From NCBI GenBank assembly GCA_033808535.1, contig JAPXNL010000009.1, positions 1 to 34,989 on the forward strand: DNA of 34,989 nucleotides. Direction: 5' to 3'. The translations under genes and the position numbers were made by a program. Under the pieces are notes generated by a model. The model was given only the letters and a program-made list of their open reading frames with translations. It did no database searches and was not told the DNA's origin. This document shows, piece after piece, positions 1 through 7,801 of the stretch. This DNA comes from DTU078 sp033808535 (lineage in GTDB: Bacteria; Bacillota; Clostridia; Oscillospirales; CAG-272). The stretch's first letter is position 1, and the number at the start of each line of letters is the position of its first letter.

Positions 1-1234
1 CCAGAATATAGCCGGATAAGGCGCAGGCATATTCAAAGAAGTAGAACAAATATCCGAGATTGAACTCGTCTGCGGCATCAAGGTTGAGCACTATATTCGG
101 CACGCCGCCCTCGGTGTGCGCCAGCAGCGTGGCCAAAAACGCGTTGCGAGAGATAAACTCAAGCGGTTTGCCTTCGAGGAAGCCCAGTCCGTCAACATCG
201 CCGGGGTCCGCGGGCACGGGCAGCTCGGGGGCTGAATTTTTTATATAGAGCACCGTTTCAAATATATTGCGTGTGCCCTGCTGTATATATTGTCCGAGCG
301 AATGGAGATCGGTTGAAAACGTAACCGACGCAGGGAAGAGTCCCCGCCCGTCCTTGCCCTCGCTTTCACCGTAAAGCTGTTTCCACCATTCCGCGACCAT
401 GGCGACACGGCTCTCGTATGAGGCGAAAATCTCAACCGGCTTGCCGCTGCGGAGCAGCAGGTTGCGCAGCGCTGCGTATTTTTCGGCATCGGAGCCGGGC
501 AAAAGCGCGTCGCGGCGCGCGCTTGCGGCGCCGTCTAACATCGCATCGATGTCAAGCCCCGCAACCGCGATCGGCAGCAGTCCCACGGGGGTCAGCACCG
601 AGTATCTGCCGCCTATATCGTCAGGGACAACGAAGGTCTGATAGCCTTTTTCGCGTGCAAGCGAAAGCAGCTTGCCGCGCGCGCGGTCAGTGGTGACATA
701 AATGCGTTCGCGCGCGCCTTCCTCACCGTAGCGGCGCTCGAGCAGCTCGCGGAAGAGACGGAACGCCACCGCCGGCTCGGTGGTCTTGCCGGATTTCGAG
801 ATAACGTTGACGCATATATTTTTGCTCTCGTCCGAGCATATGCGCAAAAGGTTTGCGGTGTCAAACGTGGACAGCCCGTTGCCCGCAAAGAATATCTGCG
901 GACCGTCGTGCGGCAGCAGGTTGTACTGCTGTGACCTGACAAATTCTATAGCGGCGCGGGCGCCGAGGTATGAGCCGCCGATTCCGATAACAACGAATAT
1001 GTCGCATGTCGAGCGGATTTTTTCCGCCGCCCGCTTGATCAGGGCGAGATCTTCAGCCGCATCGGAGTTTTTGCGGTAATTCTCGGGCAGATCAACCCAG
1101 CCGAGAAAATCAGAGCCGGCGCCGCTTCTGTCACTGATTTTTGCGCGCGCCGACTCAATTTCCGGCGCGATTGCATCAAAGTTCGCGCCCGATATGAACC
1201 CACGTGTGTACGTATCAATTAATTTAAGTCCCAT
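1..1234 (-). CDS. pgi: glucose-6-phosphate isomerase, 3' end cut by the window edge
   Basis: Interconverts glucose-6-phosphate and fructose-6-phosphate in cytoplasmic glycolysis and gluconeogenesis. The reverse strand reads 411 codons from ATG at 1234 without a stop to the window edge. It begins MGLKLIDTY and carries family hallmarks: a GIGGSYLGARAA phosphate loop near residue 90, the signature VISKSGKTTEPA, GGRYSVLTPVGLLP, and an HTEGG-containing segment near the visible end. Firmicute Pgi proteins are about 450 residues, so roughly 40 C-terminal residues lie outside the window. A GAAGG ribosome-binding site precedes the ATG by about 11 bases, and a good sigma-A promoter lies at 1285-1313, so the gene probably has its own transcript. 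Identification is firm from motifs; the missing end is the only uncertainty. Confidence 0.96.
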   Translation of the reverse strand, partial: MGLKLIDTYTRGFISGANFDAIAPEIESARAKISDRSGAGSDFLGWVDLPENYRKNSDAAEDLALIKRAAEKIRSTCDIFVVIGIGGSYLGARAAIEFVRSQQYNLLPHDGPQIFFAGNGLSTFDTANLLRICSDESKNICVNVISKSGKTTEPAVAFRLFRELLERRYGEEGARERIYVTTDRARGKLLSLAREKGYQTFVVPDDIGGRYSVLTPVGLLPIAVAGLDIDAMLDGAASARRDALLPGSDAEKYAALRNLLLRSGKPVEIFASYESRVAMVAEWWKQLYGESEGKDGRGLFPASVTFSTDLHSLGQYIQQGTRNIFETVLYIKNSAPELPVPADPGDVDGLGFLEGKPLEFISRNAFLATLLAHTEGGVPNIVLNLDAADEFNLGYLFYFFEYACALSGYIL

Positions 1235-1284
1235 AACTAAACTGCCTTCGCTTTTAACAAATTTTTTGATACTAATCCATTATT

Positions 1285-1313
1285 ATTATAATTCAAACAG
1301 GGCGCTTTAACAA
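1285..1313 (-). promoter_or_regulatory. sigma-A type promoter for pgi
   Basis: On the reverse strand TTGTTA (1308-1313) is separated by exactly 17 bases from a perfect TATAAT (1285-1290). The start codon of pgi follows about 50 bases further on. The region 1235-1387 is AT-rich compared with the flanking genes. I saw no clear terminator for the upstream carboxypeptidase gene here. Confidence 0.7.
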
Positions 1314-1387
1314 GTGTTTATAAATTAAATATTTATAAAATGTGTTTGAGCTATTTGTTAAGGCATTTTTTGAAAATCTAAAAAATA

Positions 1388-2632
1388 TTATGGGTTTCCG
1401 CTTAAGAAGAACTTCGCCACAAGCCTGCCGAGCACGCCGAAAAAGCTGATCTTATCCACCGATTCGGCGGCATAGATCATCACCTCGCCGAGCGGTTCGC
1501 CGTTTAGGCTGTACTCGATGCGCCCGATAATGTCGCCTTCTTTCACCGGTGCAGGGATGGCTTCCGGCAGCTGTATGTTGGAATCGAGCTTTGTTCCGGC
1601 GGACTTTTCAACACAGACGCCGAACGAGTCAAACTTCGTCGCGCATTCGGACGATATGCCGCCCAGCACTCTGACCGAGCCTGCCGACCCGCTTTCGCGC
1701 GTCAGAAACGCATAGTTTGCAAATCCGTAGTCGAGCAGTTTTTTGGCGGACTCGTTGCGGCTGTCGCGCGAGGGCGCCGCCATTACAACCGCGATGAGCT
1801 GCATATTGTCGCGCAGCGCCGTTGCGCTTATGCAGAACTTGGCTTTCGCCGTCGAGCCGGTCTTCAGCCCGTTCGCGCCGTTGTAGAATCTTATCAGCCG
1901 GTTGGTATTGGTGAGACCGAACTCGCCGCCCCTCACCGTGTCCATCCAGATTGTGGTGTAGTCCAGGATTTTTTTATGCTTTAACAGCTCGCGCGACATT
2001 ATAGCTATGTCACGGGCGCTGCAGGCGTGGTTTACGGTGGTGTCATCAAGCCCGGTCGCGTTTTCAAAGTGGGAGTTTGACATGCCAAGCTCTGCCGCGC
2101 GCTTGTTCATGCGCTCGACAAAGGCCTGCTCGCTTCCGGCGACAAGCTCGGCAAGCGCAACCGACGCGTCGTTTGCGGATGCGATAACCACCGCCTTGAG
2201 CATATCTTCCACGGTCATTTCCTCGCCGACCTCAAGGTATATCTGCGAGCCGCCCTTTCCCGCCGCATCTTCGCTGACAGGTACCATATCGGTCAGCTTT
2301 ATGGTGCCACTGTCGATGGCTTCCATGACGAGCAGTAGAGTCATGATTTTTGTCACCGACGCCGGCGGAAGCGGCTGGTCCGCATTTTTCTCGCACAGGA
2401 CCCGTCCGGTTACCGCTTCCATCAGTATGTACGACGGTGTGTCAAGTTCGAGCGCAAACGGTTGAACGACGGGAATCGCATCGTCTTCGTATGCGTCAGG
2501 AGCGGCTTCATGGATGACCGCCGGTATATTTGCTGCGCCGCCCGGCTCCGATGCGTATACTCCGGACGGCACCGACAGGATAAGAGCCACGCACAACAAC
2601 GCCGGCAATATTCTCAAAAGCGGCTGTTTCAT
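1388..2632 (-). CDS. dacF: D-alanyl-D-alanine carboxypeptidase (penicillin-binding protein 5 / DacF type, S11)
   Basis: Removes the terminal D-alanine from peptidoglycan pentapeptides outside the membrane, limiting cross-linking. The 414-residue protein starts with a signal peptide (basic MKQPLLR, a hydrophobic stretch to about residue 22, then SGVYASEP as likely cleavage region). All three active-site motifs of the serine D,D-peptidase family are in place: SVTK at 92-95 (nucleophile Ser92), SAN at 152-154 and KTG at 257-259. A C-terminal domain follows, and the protein ends in the segment GRLVAKFFLSGNP, consistent with the amphipathic membrane anchor of this family. The start is supported by a strong GGAGG site upstream of the ATG. 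The -10-like TATAAT on the reverse strand just upstream lacks a convincing -35. Sporulation-specific (DacF) versus vegetative (DacA) use cannot be told from sequence. Confidence 0.94.
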   Translation of the reverse strand: MKQPLLRILPALLCVALILSVPSGVYASEPGGAANIPAVIHEAAPDAYEDDAIPVVQPFALELDTPSYILMEAVTGRVLCEKNADQPLPPASVTKIMTLLLVMEAIDSGTIKLTDMVPVSEDAAGKGGSQIYLEVGEEMTVEDMLKAVVIASANDASVALAELVAGSEQAFVERMNKRAAELGMSNSHFENATGLDDTTVNHACSARDIAIMSRELLKHKKILDYTTIWMDTVRGGEFGLTNTNRLIRFYNGANGLKTGSTAKAKFCISATALRDNMQLIAVVMAAPSRDSRNESAKKLLDYGFANYAFLTRESGSAGSVRVLGGISSECATKFDSFGVCVEKSAGTKLDSNIQLPEAIPAPVKEGDIIGRIEYSLNGEPLGEVMIYAAESVDKISFFGVLGRLVAKFFLSGNP

Positions 2633-2746
2633 TTTAAATCCTCCGGGGGCATATAAATTTTGTTCATAAATTATATATGCCGCTGTCTTTCTCGTTATGA
2701 CGCGCGCGATTTGTTTTCGGGAAAAGCCTTACAATATTATTTTTCG

Positions 2747-3035
2747 CCGGGCGACATGCAGAAAAATTCCCGCCCGGCTGACATCGGACAGGTAGAAAAG
2801 GTCCAGCCGACGGCAACCGGACACAGGGAGCAAATCACCCTTCCGACGACAGCATAACGGGGGCAAAACTCCCGTCTGGCGACAGCCTGACATAAATAAA
2901 TGCACCCATATGGCGACAATCGAACAGGGAGCAATACTCCCGTCAGGCGTTAGCCGGACATAAGAAAAAGCTATAGCCCGACTTTTGCCGTAGAAATAGC
3001 TCCAGTCCGGCTGCTGCCAGTCTGGAGCTTAGCTC
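2747..3035. repeat. degenerate tandem array of about nine ~33-nt hairpin-forming units
   Basis: The 450-bp gap between two leftward genes (2633-3085) has no credible gene. Its centre is an array whose units begin near 2747, 2774, 2807, 2843, 2876, 2910, 2944, 2977 and 3007, giving spacings of 27, 33, 36, 33, 34, 34, 33 and 30. An approximate unit begins CCGGCGACAGCCGGACA and ends with GGGAGCAAAACTCCCGT. Two small stems recur: GGC-GACA-GCC (clearest at 2878-2887) and GGGAG-CAATA-CTCCC (clearest near 2927-2941). The last unit is embedded in a perfect 8-bp inverted repeat, AGCTCCAG/CTGGAGCT, at 2998-3005 and 3022-3029. The units are too diverged, and have no constant repeat with unique spacers, to be CRISPR. 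The 2633-2746 part is only an AT-rich leader of the carboxypeptidase gene. Confidence 0.75.
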
Positions 3036-3039
3036 TTTA

Positions 3040-3063
3040 TAACCGGATGTTGCTTTCCGGTTA
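3040..3063. other. perfect 8-bp inverted repeat after the DUF4830 gene
   Basis: TAACCGGA (3040-3047), an 8-base loop and TCCGGTTA (3056-3063) form a perfect stem 22 bases beyond the stop codon of the leftward DUF4830 gene. There is no run of T on either side. It may be a weak or factor-dependent terminator, or the outermost member of the adjoining hairpin array. Confidence 0.5.
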
Positions 3064-3085
3064 CCTGTGTGGTATCATGTGTATG

Positions 3086-3583
3086 TTATCTTTTCTTGAA
3101 TCCGTGCAAAAACCCGTTTACATCCGCGGAGCAAATGTCGCCGCCGACCACCTTGTTGCGGTATACAAGCAGGTTTGCGTATACAACCCCGTCGTAGTCG
3201 GGGTAATTTTTGACAATGTATGTATAACGTGTCATTTCCTTTCTCTTATACCTTGAAAGGTCGAGCCCCTGGCGTTTTTGCAGCTCGTTGTAGCTGACGA
3301 AAACCCGGTCGAATTCGGACGGGATGGTAACCGTTGCTTCTTCAGCGGGTTCGGGATCAACTTCCCAGCCGAACTGTGCCAGAAACGCGACACGGTCCTC
3401 ATTTGTTTTTATTTTGTCGTAGTTTATCGCTGCGGCTTCCACTTCTCCGGCATCGAATTTGCCGTCGGATGAATCCGAGCCTATTGACGGGATAACAGCG
3501 ATCAGAACGATAAGCAGCGCCAGCGAAAGCGCCGCGATGCCGGCGAATTTCAGTGTCGACGCCTTGAATGAATATACAAACAT
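3086..3583 (-). CDS. DUF4830 domain membrane protein
   Basis: A 165-residue protein of unknown function. Residues about 10-33 form one hydrophobic membrane segment near the N-terminus (LKFAGIAALSLALLIVLIAV), followed by a short acidic linker. The rest is a small domain resembling DUF4830: an N-terminal NEDRVAFLAQFGWEVDPEP segment, an IPSEFDRVFVSYNELQKRQG helix, then YKRKEMTRYTYIVKNYP and a strand-rich end NLLVYRNKVVGGDICS. DUF4830 proteins are small single-span proteins found mainly in Clostridia; their role is not known. The start is supported by GGAGG upstream of ATG at 3583. It is divergent from the glycerol-1-phosphate dehydrogenase gene across a 107-bp AT-rich gap that probably holds both promoters. 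The domain name is from recognition, not a search. Confidence 0.8.
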   Translation of the reverse strand: MFVYSFKASTLKFAGIAALSLALLIVLIAVIPSIGSDSSDGKFDAGEVEAAAINYDKIKTNEDRVAFLAQFGWEVDPEPAEEATVTIPSEFDRVFVSYNELQKRQGLDLSRYKRKEMTRYTYIVKNYPDYDGVVYANLLVYRNKVVGGDICSADVNGFLHGFKKR

Positions 3584-3690
3584 GGTCGTTTCCTCCGATA
3601 TTAATCGTTTGCTAAAAATATATTTTTCGCACCCGCAGTTTATGAATAAATGGTGAGAAACATTTAAAATTTTTATGTTGAGGAGCGGTT

Positions 3691-4848
3691 ATGTCAGCTT
3701 TTATGACATCTCCGGTCATAATCGGCGATGGCGCAGCGCAGGCTGCGCGTAGGTATATATTTGAAAACTTTGACGCCTGTGACAATGTCCTTGTGGTCTG
3801 CGACACCAATACGGAGGCGATTGCCATATCAGAGCTGCCCGGCGCGGACCGCCATGTGTTCCCCGGCGATGTTATCGCGGACCCGGAGGTTGCCCTGCCG
3901 CTTGACGAGCGCGCCGCTAATGTGAAAGCGCTCGTCGCGGTGGGAGCAGGCACCGTCCACGACCTGACGCGCTACTGCGCGCATAAGCTCGGCTTGCCGT
4001 TTGTTTCGTTTCCGACAGCAGCCAGCGTGGACGGGTTTGTATCGGGTATAGCGGCGATGACGGTCGGCGGGCAGAAACTGTCCTTTCCCTCTATCCCTCC
4101 CGTGGCACTGTTTGCCGAGCCGGCAGTATTCATGAGCGCGCCGCAGGCGCTCACTGCTGCCGGAGTGGGCGATATGCTGGGCAAGTACATATCGCTTTTC
4201 GACTGGGAAGTATCAACAGCCGTGACCGGCGAGCGGTTTGACGCAGAGATTTACGCGCTTGAGCGCGACGCGCTTGACAGGCTGGTTGCCGCCGAGCCGG
4301 GGAGCCCGGACTTCGGCGTTCTGCTCATGCAGGCGCTGGTGACCTCCGGGCTGGCGATACAGGCATACGGCAATTCGCGTCCCGCCTCCGGTTCGGAGCA
4401 CCATCTCTCGCACCTGTGGGAGATGCACTGCATAAACGAGCCTGTGCCCGCGCTGCATGGTGAGAAGGTCGGCGTTGCGACCCTGCTGCTGCTCGGGCGT
4501 TACCGGGCTATGGAGCGGTTCAGGCTGAAGAAAAACGTGTATGAGTGGGAGTACCTGCTCCCGGTGTTCGGGCATCTGACCGACGGCATCATACGCGAAA
4601 ACCTGCCCGACCCGCTGGAGGGTCTGACGCAGGAGCGGCTGGACAGACTTGCGCCTATACTGCGGAAAATCGTCTCGGGGCTGCCCGACCCCGATTTTGT
4701 AAAATCCTATATGTATGGCTGCGGCTGCAAGACGGCCGTCGCGTCGCTCGGGCTGCCCGACACGCCGGAATTTATCGGCTTAACACTTGAGTTTGCGCCG
4801 TATGTGCGCCGGCGCGTCACAATGCTTAAACTATGCGGTATTTGTTGA
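3691..4848 (+). CDS. egsA: sn-glycerol-1-phosphate dehydrogenase (EgsA/AraM family)
   Basis: Reduces dihydroxyacetone phosphate to sn-glycerol-1-phosphate with NAD(P)H in the cytoplasm. This is the stereoisomer used for archaeal lipids and, in Bacillus, for heptaprenylglyceryl phosphate. The 385-residue protein belongs to the iron/zinc alcohol dehydrogenase-like superfamily. Visible features are a nucleotide-binding GAGTVHD at 85-91, the SVDGFVSGIAAM loop at 112-123, and the expected zinc ligands Asp161 (GVGDMLGKY), His237 or His238 (SGSEHHLSH) and His256 (PALHGEKVG). ATG at 3691 follows GAGGAG closely. No prenyltransferase of the PcrB/GGGP-synthase type lies next to it, so the fate of the product is unknown. 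A 3-dehydroquinate synthase-like or plain glycerol dehydrogenase is less likely given the HHLSH and LHGEKVG motifs. Confidence 0.88.
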   Translation: MSAFMTSPVIIGDGAAQAARRYIFENFDACDNVLVVCDTNTEAIAISELPGADRHVFPGDVIADPEVALPLDERAANVKALVAVGAGTVHDLTRYCAHKLGLPFVSFPTAASVDGFVSGIAAMTVGGQKLSFPSIPPVALFAEPAVFMSAPQALTAAGVGDMLGKYISLFDWEVSTAVTGERFDAEIYALERDALDRLVAAEPGSPDFGVLLMQALVTSGLAIQAYGNSRPASGSEHHLSHLWEMHCINEPVPALHGEKVGVATLLLLGRYRAMERFRLKKNVYEWEYLLPVFGHLTDGIIRENLPDPLEGLTQERLDRLAPILRKIVSGLPDPDFVKSYMYGCGCKTAVASLGLPDTPEFIGLTLEFAPYVRRRVTMLKLCGIC

Positions 4849-4873
4849 CATAATCTGTTTTGTATGCTATAAT
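4845..4873 (+). promoter_or_regulatory. consensus sigma-A promoter overlapping the egsA stop codon
   Basis: TTGACA (4845-4850), a 17-base spacer and TATAAT (4868-4873) match the bacterial consensus perfectly, with a TG one base upstream of the -10 (extended -10). The -35 overlaps the TGA stop of the preceding gene (4846-4848). It should drive the deacylase-like gene and probably the M23-like gene after it. A small inverted repeat GCAATT/AATTGC lies in the leader at about 4928-4944. Confidence 0.85.
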
Positions 4874-4976
4874 GGTAGACAAATTTATAATTATGCACAG
4901 TATTTAGCCGCCGGCACGGCAGACGCCGCAATTTTTATAATTGCAGCATACGCAAAGGAATAATTATTACTTTTAC

Positions 4977-5522
4977 ATGAGCATTCTTATCGATTCAATC
5001 CCCAGCGCAGTGCCGCCCGAAAACTGCACTGAGCGCGAAGCAGCGGTTTACGAGCTGCTTTCGCGCCTTGGAATAACATATACCCGGGTTTCACACGCGC
5101 CCGCAATGACTATCGCCGACTGCGACGACATAAACGCCGCGCTCGGAGTTGAGATGTGCAAAAACCTGCTGCTCTGCGACCGCAGACAAACGGTGTTTTT
5201 TCTTGTCATGCTACCCGGCAGCCGGATGTTCCGTTCGGCGACTCTCGCTGCGGCTGTCGGAGCGCCGCGGCTGTCTTTTGCGCCGGGAAGCGTTATGGAG
5301 CCGCTTTTGGGCGTTGCGCCCGGCTCGCTGTCGGTGTTGGCACTGGCTAACGACACCGAACGCCGCGTGAGACTTGTGATTGACCGCGCACTCGCCGCAT
5401 CCAAATACATCGGCTGTCATCCATGCGTCAACACCACCAGCCTGAAACTGAAAACCTCCGACCTGCTGCGCGTTTTTCTGCCATACACGCGCCACAAGGC
5501 CGAAATTGTGGATTTGTTGTGA
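4977..5522 (+). CDS. YbaK/ProX-type aminoacyl-tRNA deacylase (prolyl-tRNA synthetase-associated domain protein)
   Basis: Proteins of this family hydrolyse mischarged tRNA, typically Ala-tRNA(Pro), as free-standing editing domains. The predicted 181-residue protein is a single YbaK/EbsC domain. Recognisable segments are the N-terminal YELLSRLGITYTRVSHAPAMT, the conserved lysine segment MCKNLLLCDRR, the GSVMEPLLGVAPGSLSVLAL stretch and the C-terminal CHPCVNTTSLKLK, which resembles the HPxxN block of the ProX/PrdX subfamily. I chose ATG at 4977 (MSILIDSI) over an upstream TTG at 4941, because the family begins close to there. An AAAGGA lies about 17 bases ahead, which is rather far. The strong promoter at 4845-4873 precedes it, and the next gene starts 31 bases after its stop. 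Exact substrate is inferred from family only. Confidence 0.8.
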   Translation: MSILIDSIPSAVPPENCTEREAAVYELLSRLGITYTRVSHAPAMTIADCDDINAALGVEMCKNLLLCDRRQTVFFLVMLPGSRMFRSATLAAAVGAPRLSFAPGSVMEPLLGVAPGSLSVLALANDTERRVRLVIDRALAASKYIGCHPCVNTTSLKLKTSDLLRVFLPYTRHKAEIVDLL

Positions 5523-5553
5523 TTTACGATATACGGAGCGTGATCCGAACATT

Positions 5554-7194
5554 ATGAACGGTATACAAAAAAAGCTGATCTGGGCCGTCTGCCTTGTCGC
5601 GCTGTTCATTCCGACATATATAGGTATATGGGCCTACAACTCCGCCCGGAAAGCTCCGGTCAGGGAGGGTGTGGTTTCACGCATGGAGCTGACGGATCTG
5701 ACCGGCACAGTCTATTCCTTCACTTCCAGTTCGTCGGAAGAAGGGTTCGAGGGCGGTGTGCTTGCGTATTTTCTGGCATTAAACGACGCCTCGAAGCCGG
5801 TGGGCAGCCTGCCGCAGCAGCTTGCGGCTGCAGATTATTTCAAGGCTGTCTATTACAGCTATGACCTTTCGACCACATACCGCTATTATTTCTCTGCCGA
5901 CCCCGACAACTCCTATTTTGTGGACGGAGGGGGCAATGCGTATAAAATACCGGCTGATAAAGCCTCGGTGTTTATACAGTCGGCATACGGCGTATGCATT
6001 TTCCCGGCTTCAACGCCGCCTTCCATGACCTTCGGCGACGGCGGGACAACCATTCTGCCCACCGCAATGTCGTGGAATTGCCTCAGCTACGGTAATGTAT
6101 ATAAAGAAGTCGACGCACCGGTGACAACAGACGCCACTCCGGTGTCAATTCCGTTGCTTGGCGGGCTTGATATGCGCTTTACCGTAGAGCCGGACTACCT
6201 GCTCGTTAATATCAAGCGCGACGGGGTGACCGTGTACGACGACCAGTATGAAAACATAGCCTCATACGCATTTGAGGAAGGCAGCAAACTGGACATCACC
6301 GTCACCGCGAAATGGTACGAAAACGAAGAGCGCGGCGCTTTCGGCGAGGCGACATACGAATTCGTCGCAAATGTGCAGGCGGCACCTGTGTTCTATCTGG
6401 GCGAAACCTCAATTCAGCCCGGCGAATTTGTGGTGCTCACCGGAAAGAACGTCACCGATATTGCGGATATAACCTTCACGTCGGAGCCGGCGATAAACTA
6501 TACTCCGGTGTTTTACAAGGACGGCGACTATGTCCGCGCGCTCATCCCGATTTCGATTAACCTGCCCGATGCCACGGCCTATACGTTCATCGTTAACTGC
6601 GCAGGCGTGTCCCAGACCTTATCTCTGGCTATTGAGCCCAAGACATTCAAATCCAAAGACGTTTTGGTTGCCACGCAGGCGATGGCGTCAAAATACACCG
6701 CTGAAACGCTCCAGGAGTTCAATACCGTTGTGGGGCCGCAGCTGGCCGCCCCGGGAGTCATCAAATACTGGGACGGACTGTTTATCGAGGGAGTTGCCGA
6801 CCGGTATATAACCGCCGGTTTCGGCATATACCGCAAACTGGCCGGCACATACGGCACCGGCGAGCCTTACCGCAACCCCGGCGTGGATTATATAGTAAAT
6901 GCCGGAGACAAGGCATTGGCAGCCAACTCGGGAAAGATTATATATATTGGCGAGCTTGCGCTAACCGGTAAAACGGTTATCATAGACCACGGCTTCGGGC
7001 TCAAGAGCCTGTACGCATATCTGGGCGATGTGGCAGTCAAGAACGGAGACGTTGTCAAAACCGGCGACACAATCGGTACCGTGGGAACAACCGGATTCAC
7101 AGCCGGGTACGGGTTCCAGTACAGACTGTATGTGGGTACGATACCCGTCTGCCCGTACTCGCTGTGGGAGAACGGAATCCCGATGACAGAATGA
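5554..7194 (+). CDS. membrane-anchored M23 (LytM)-like protein, apparently catalytically inactive
   Basis: A 546-residue protein with an N-terminal membrane segment (about residues 8-28) and a long extracellular part. Residues about 285-370 resemble beta-sandwich repeats (LGETSIQPGEFVVLTGKNV), and the end is a LytM/M23-like fold from about residue 420 (GVDY, DHGFGLKSLYAYL, GDVVKTGDTIGTVGTTGF). M23 enzymes cut peptidoglycan bridges using zinc held by HxxxD and the second His of HxH, with another catalytic His. Here the first site reads RNPGVD (Asp445 kept, His absent), the middle His is Tyr489 and the HxH position reads Q522-Y-R524. Only the structural Asp remains, so I infer a non-enzymatic role such as activating or positioning another hydrolase, as EnvC does in E. 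coli. ATG at 5554 has GGAG about 15 bases upstream. Confidence 0.82.
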   Translation: MNGIQKKLIWAVCLVALFIPTYIGIWAYNSARKAPVREGVVSRMELTDLTGTVYSFTSSSSEEGFEGGVLAYFLALNDASKPVGSLPQQLAAADYFKAVYYSYDLSTTYRYYFSADPDNSYFVDGGGNAYKIPADKASVFIQSAYGVCIFPASTPPSMTFGDGGTTILPTAMSWNCLSYGNVYKEVDAPVTTDATPVSIPLLGGLDMRFTVEPDYLLVNIKRDGVTVYDDQYENIASYAFEEGSKLDITVTAKWYENEERGAFGEATYEFVANVQAAPVFYLGETSIQPGEFVVLTGKNVTDIADITFTSEPAINYTPVFYKDGDYVRALIPISINLPDATAYTFIVNCAGVSQTLSLAIEPKTFKSKDVLVATQAMASKYTAETLQEFNTVVGPQLAAPGVIKYWDGLFIEGVADRYITAGFGIYRKLAGTYGTGEPYRNPGVDYIVNAGDKALAANSGKIIYIGELALTGKTVIIDHGFGLKSLYAYLGDVAVKNGDVVKTGDTIGTVGTTGFTAGYGFQYRLYVGTIPVCPYSLWENGIPMTE

Positions 7195-7219
7195 GCGGCA
7201 CTTGATGTAAGGGTTAAAT

Positions 7220-7696
7220 ATGAAGATTAACCGTCACCGAAAAATACTTGAAATAATTCAACAGTACGCAATCGAAACCCAGGACGAGCTTATCGCCAGG
7301 CTGCGCGAATCCGGAATAGCAGTAACGCAGGCTACGATATCGCGCGACATACGGGATCTCAAGCTGGTTAAAATCGCCTGCGATGACGGGGAAAACAAAT
7401 ATAAATACGCCGTCTCGTCCGGCGAGGAGTCACGCATTTCCGCAAAGTACCGCAATATCATCCGTGAAACCGTCATAAAGGTGGACTCCGCCGACAATAT
7501 TGTGGTGCTTAAAACCTACCCGGGCATGGCGCAGGCGGCGGCAGCCGCCATCGACGGAATGAACTGGGGCGATATCGTGGGCAGCATTGCCGGAGACGAC
7601 ACGATATTCGTGCTGATGCGCGAACGTGAGTCCGCGCTTGAGCTTGCGGAAAAATTCCGCAACGCGCTGCGGGTCGACATCATCGACCACAGGTAA
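7220..7696 (+). CDS. argR: arginine repressor ArgR/AhrC
   Basis: Arginine-sensing transcription regulator that represses arginine biosynthesis and can activate catabolism; it works as a hexamer. The 158-residue protein has the usual two parts. The N-terminal winged-helix DNA-binding domain includes QDELIARLRESGIAVTQATISRDIRDL, with the recognition helix ending in SRDI. The C-terminal oligomerisation and arginine-binding domain includes the SIAGDDTIFV motif near residue 125, which holds the arginine-contacting acidic pair. ATG at 7220 follows TAAGGG at a short distance. Placement directly upstream of recN is common in Firmicutes and supports the call. No arginine biosynthesis gene is in the window. 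Confidence 0.95.
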   Translation: MKINRHRKILEIIQQYAIETQDELIARLRESGIAVTQATISRDIRDLKLVKIACDDGENKYKYAVSSGEESRISAKYRNIIRETVIKVDSADNIVVLKTYPGMAQAAAAAIDGMNWGDIVGSIAGDDTIFVLMRERESALELAEKFRNALRVDIIDHR

Positions 7697-7723
7697 TGAC
7701 ATTCGCGGCAGTAATTTTGGCAT

Positions 7724-7783
7724 GAACCGGCGCAGCCCGCGCGGGGAAGGGCAACCGCTGTTGTGGGGTGCCGGTTCGGGCTG
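7724..7783 (+). other. two interlocked inverted repeats in the argR-recN gap
   Basis: GAACCGGC (7724-7731) pairs perfectly with GCCGGTTC (7770-7777), and CAGCCC (7733-7738) with GGGCTG (7778-7783). The order a-b-a'-b' means the two stems are either a pseudoknot or alternative folds. The zero-base link between a' and b' makes simultaneous pairing sterically doubtful. No T-run follows. The block ends 18 bases before the recN start codon. Confidence 0.5.
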
Positions 7784-7801
7784 TTTATAAATCATTTTGC
7801 T

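Noticed and set aside
2660..2934. Small ORFs on both strands within the hairpin array
   Set aside because: They cover the repeat units in different frames, have no ribosome-binding sites and differ between units, so they follow from the repeats rather than coding.
2747..3035. CRISPR array
   Set aside because: The periodicity is about 33 bases in total with every unit diverged throughout. There is no constant repeat alternating with unique spacers, and no cas gene is nearby.
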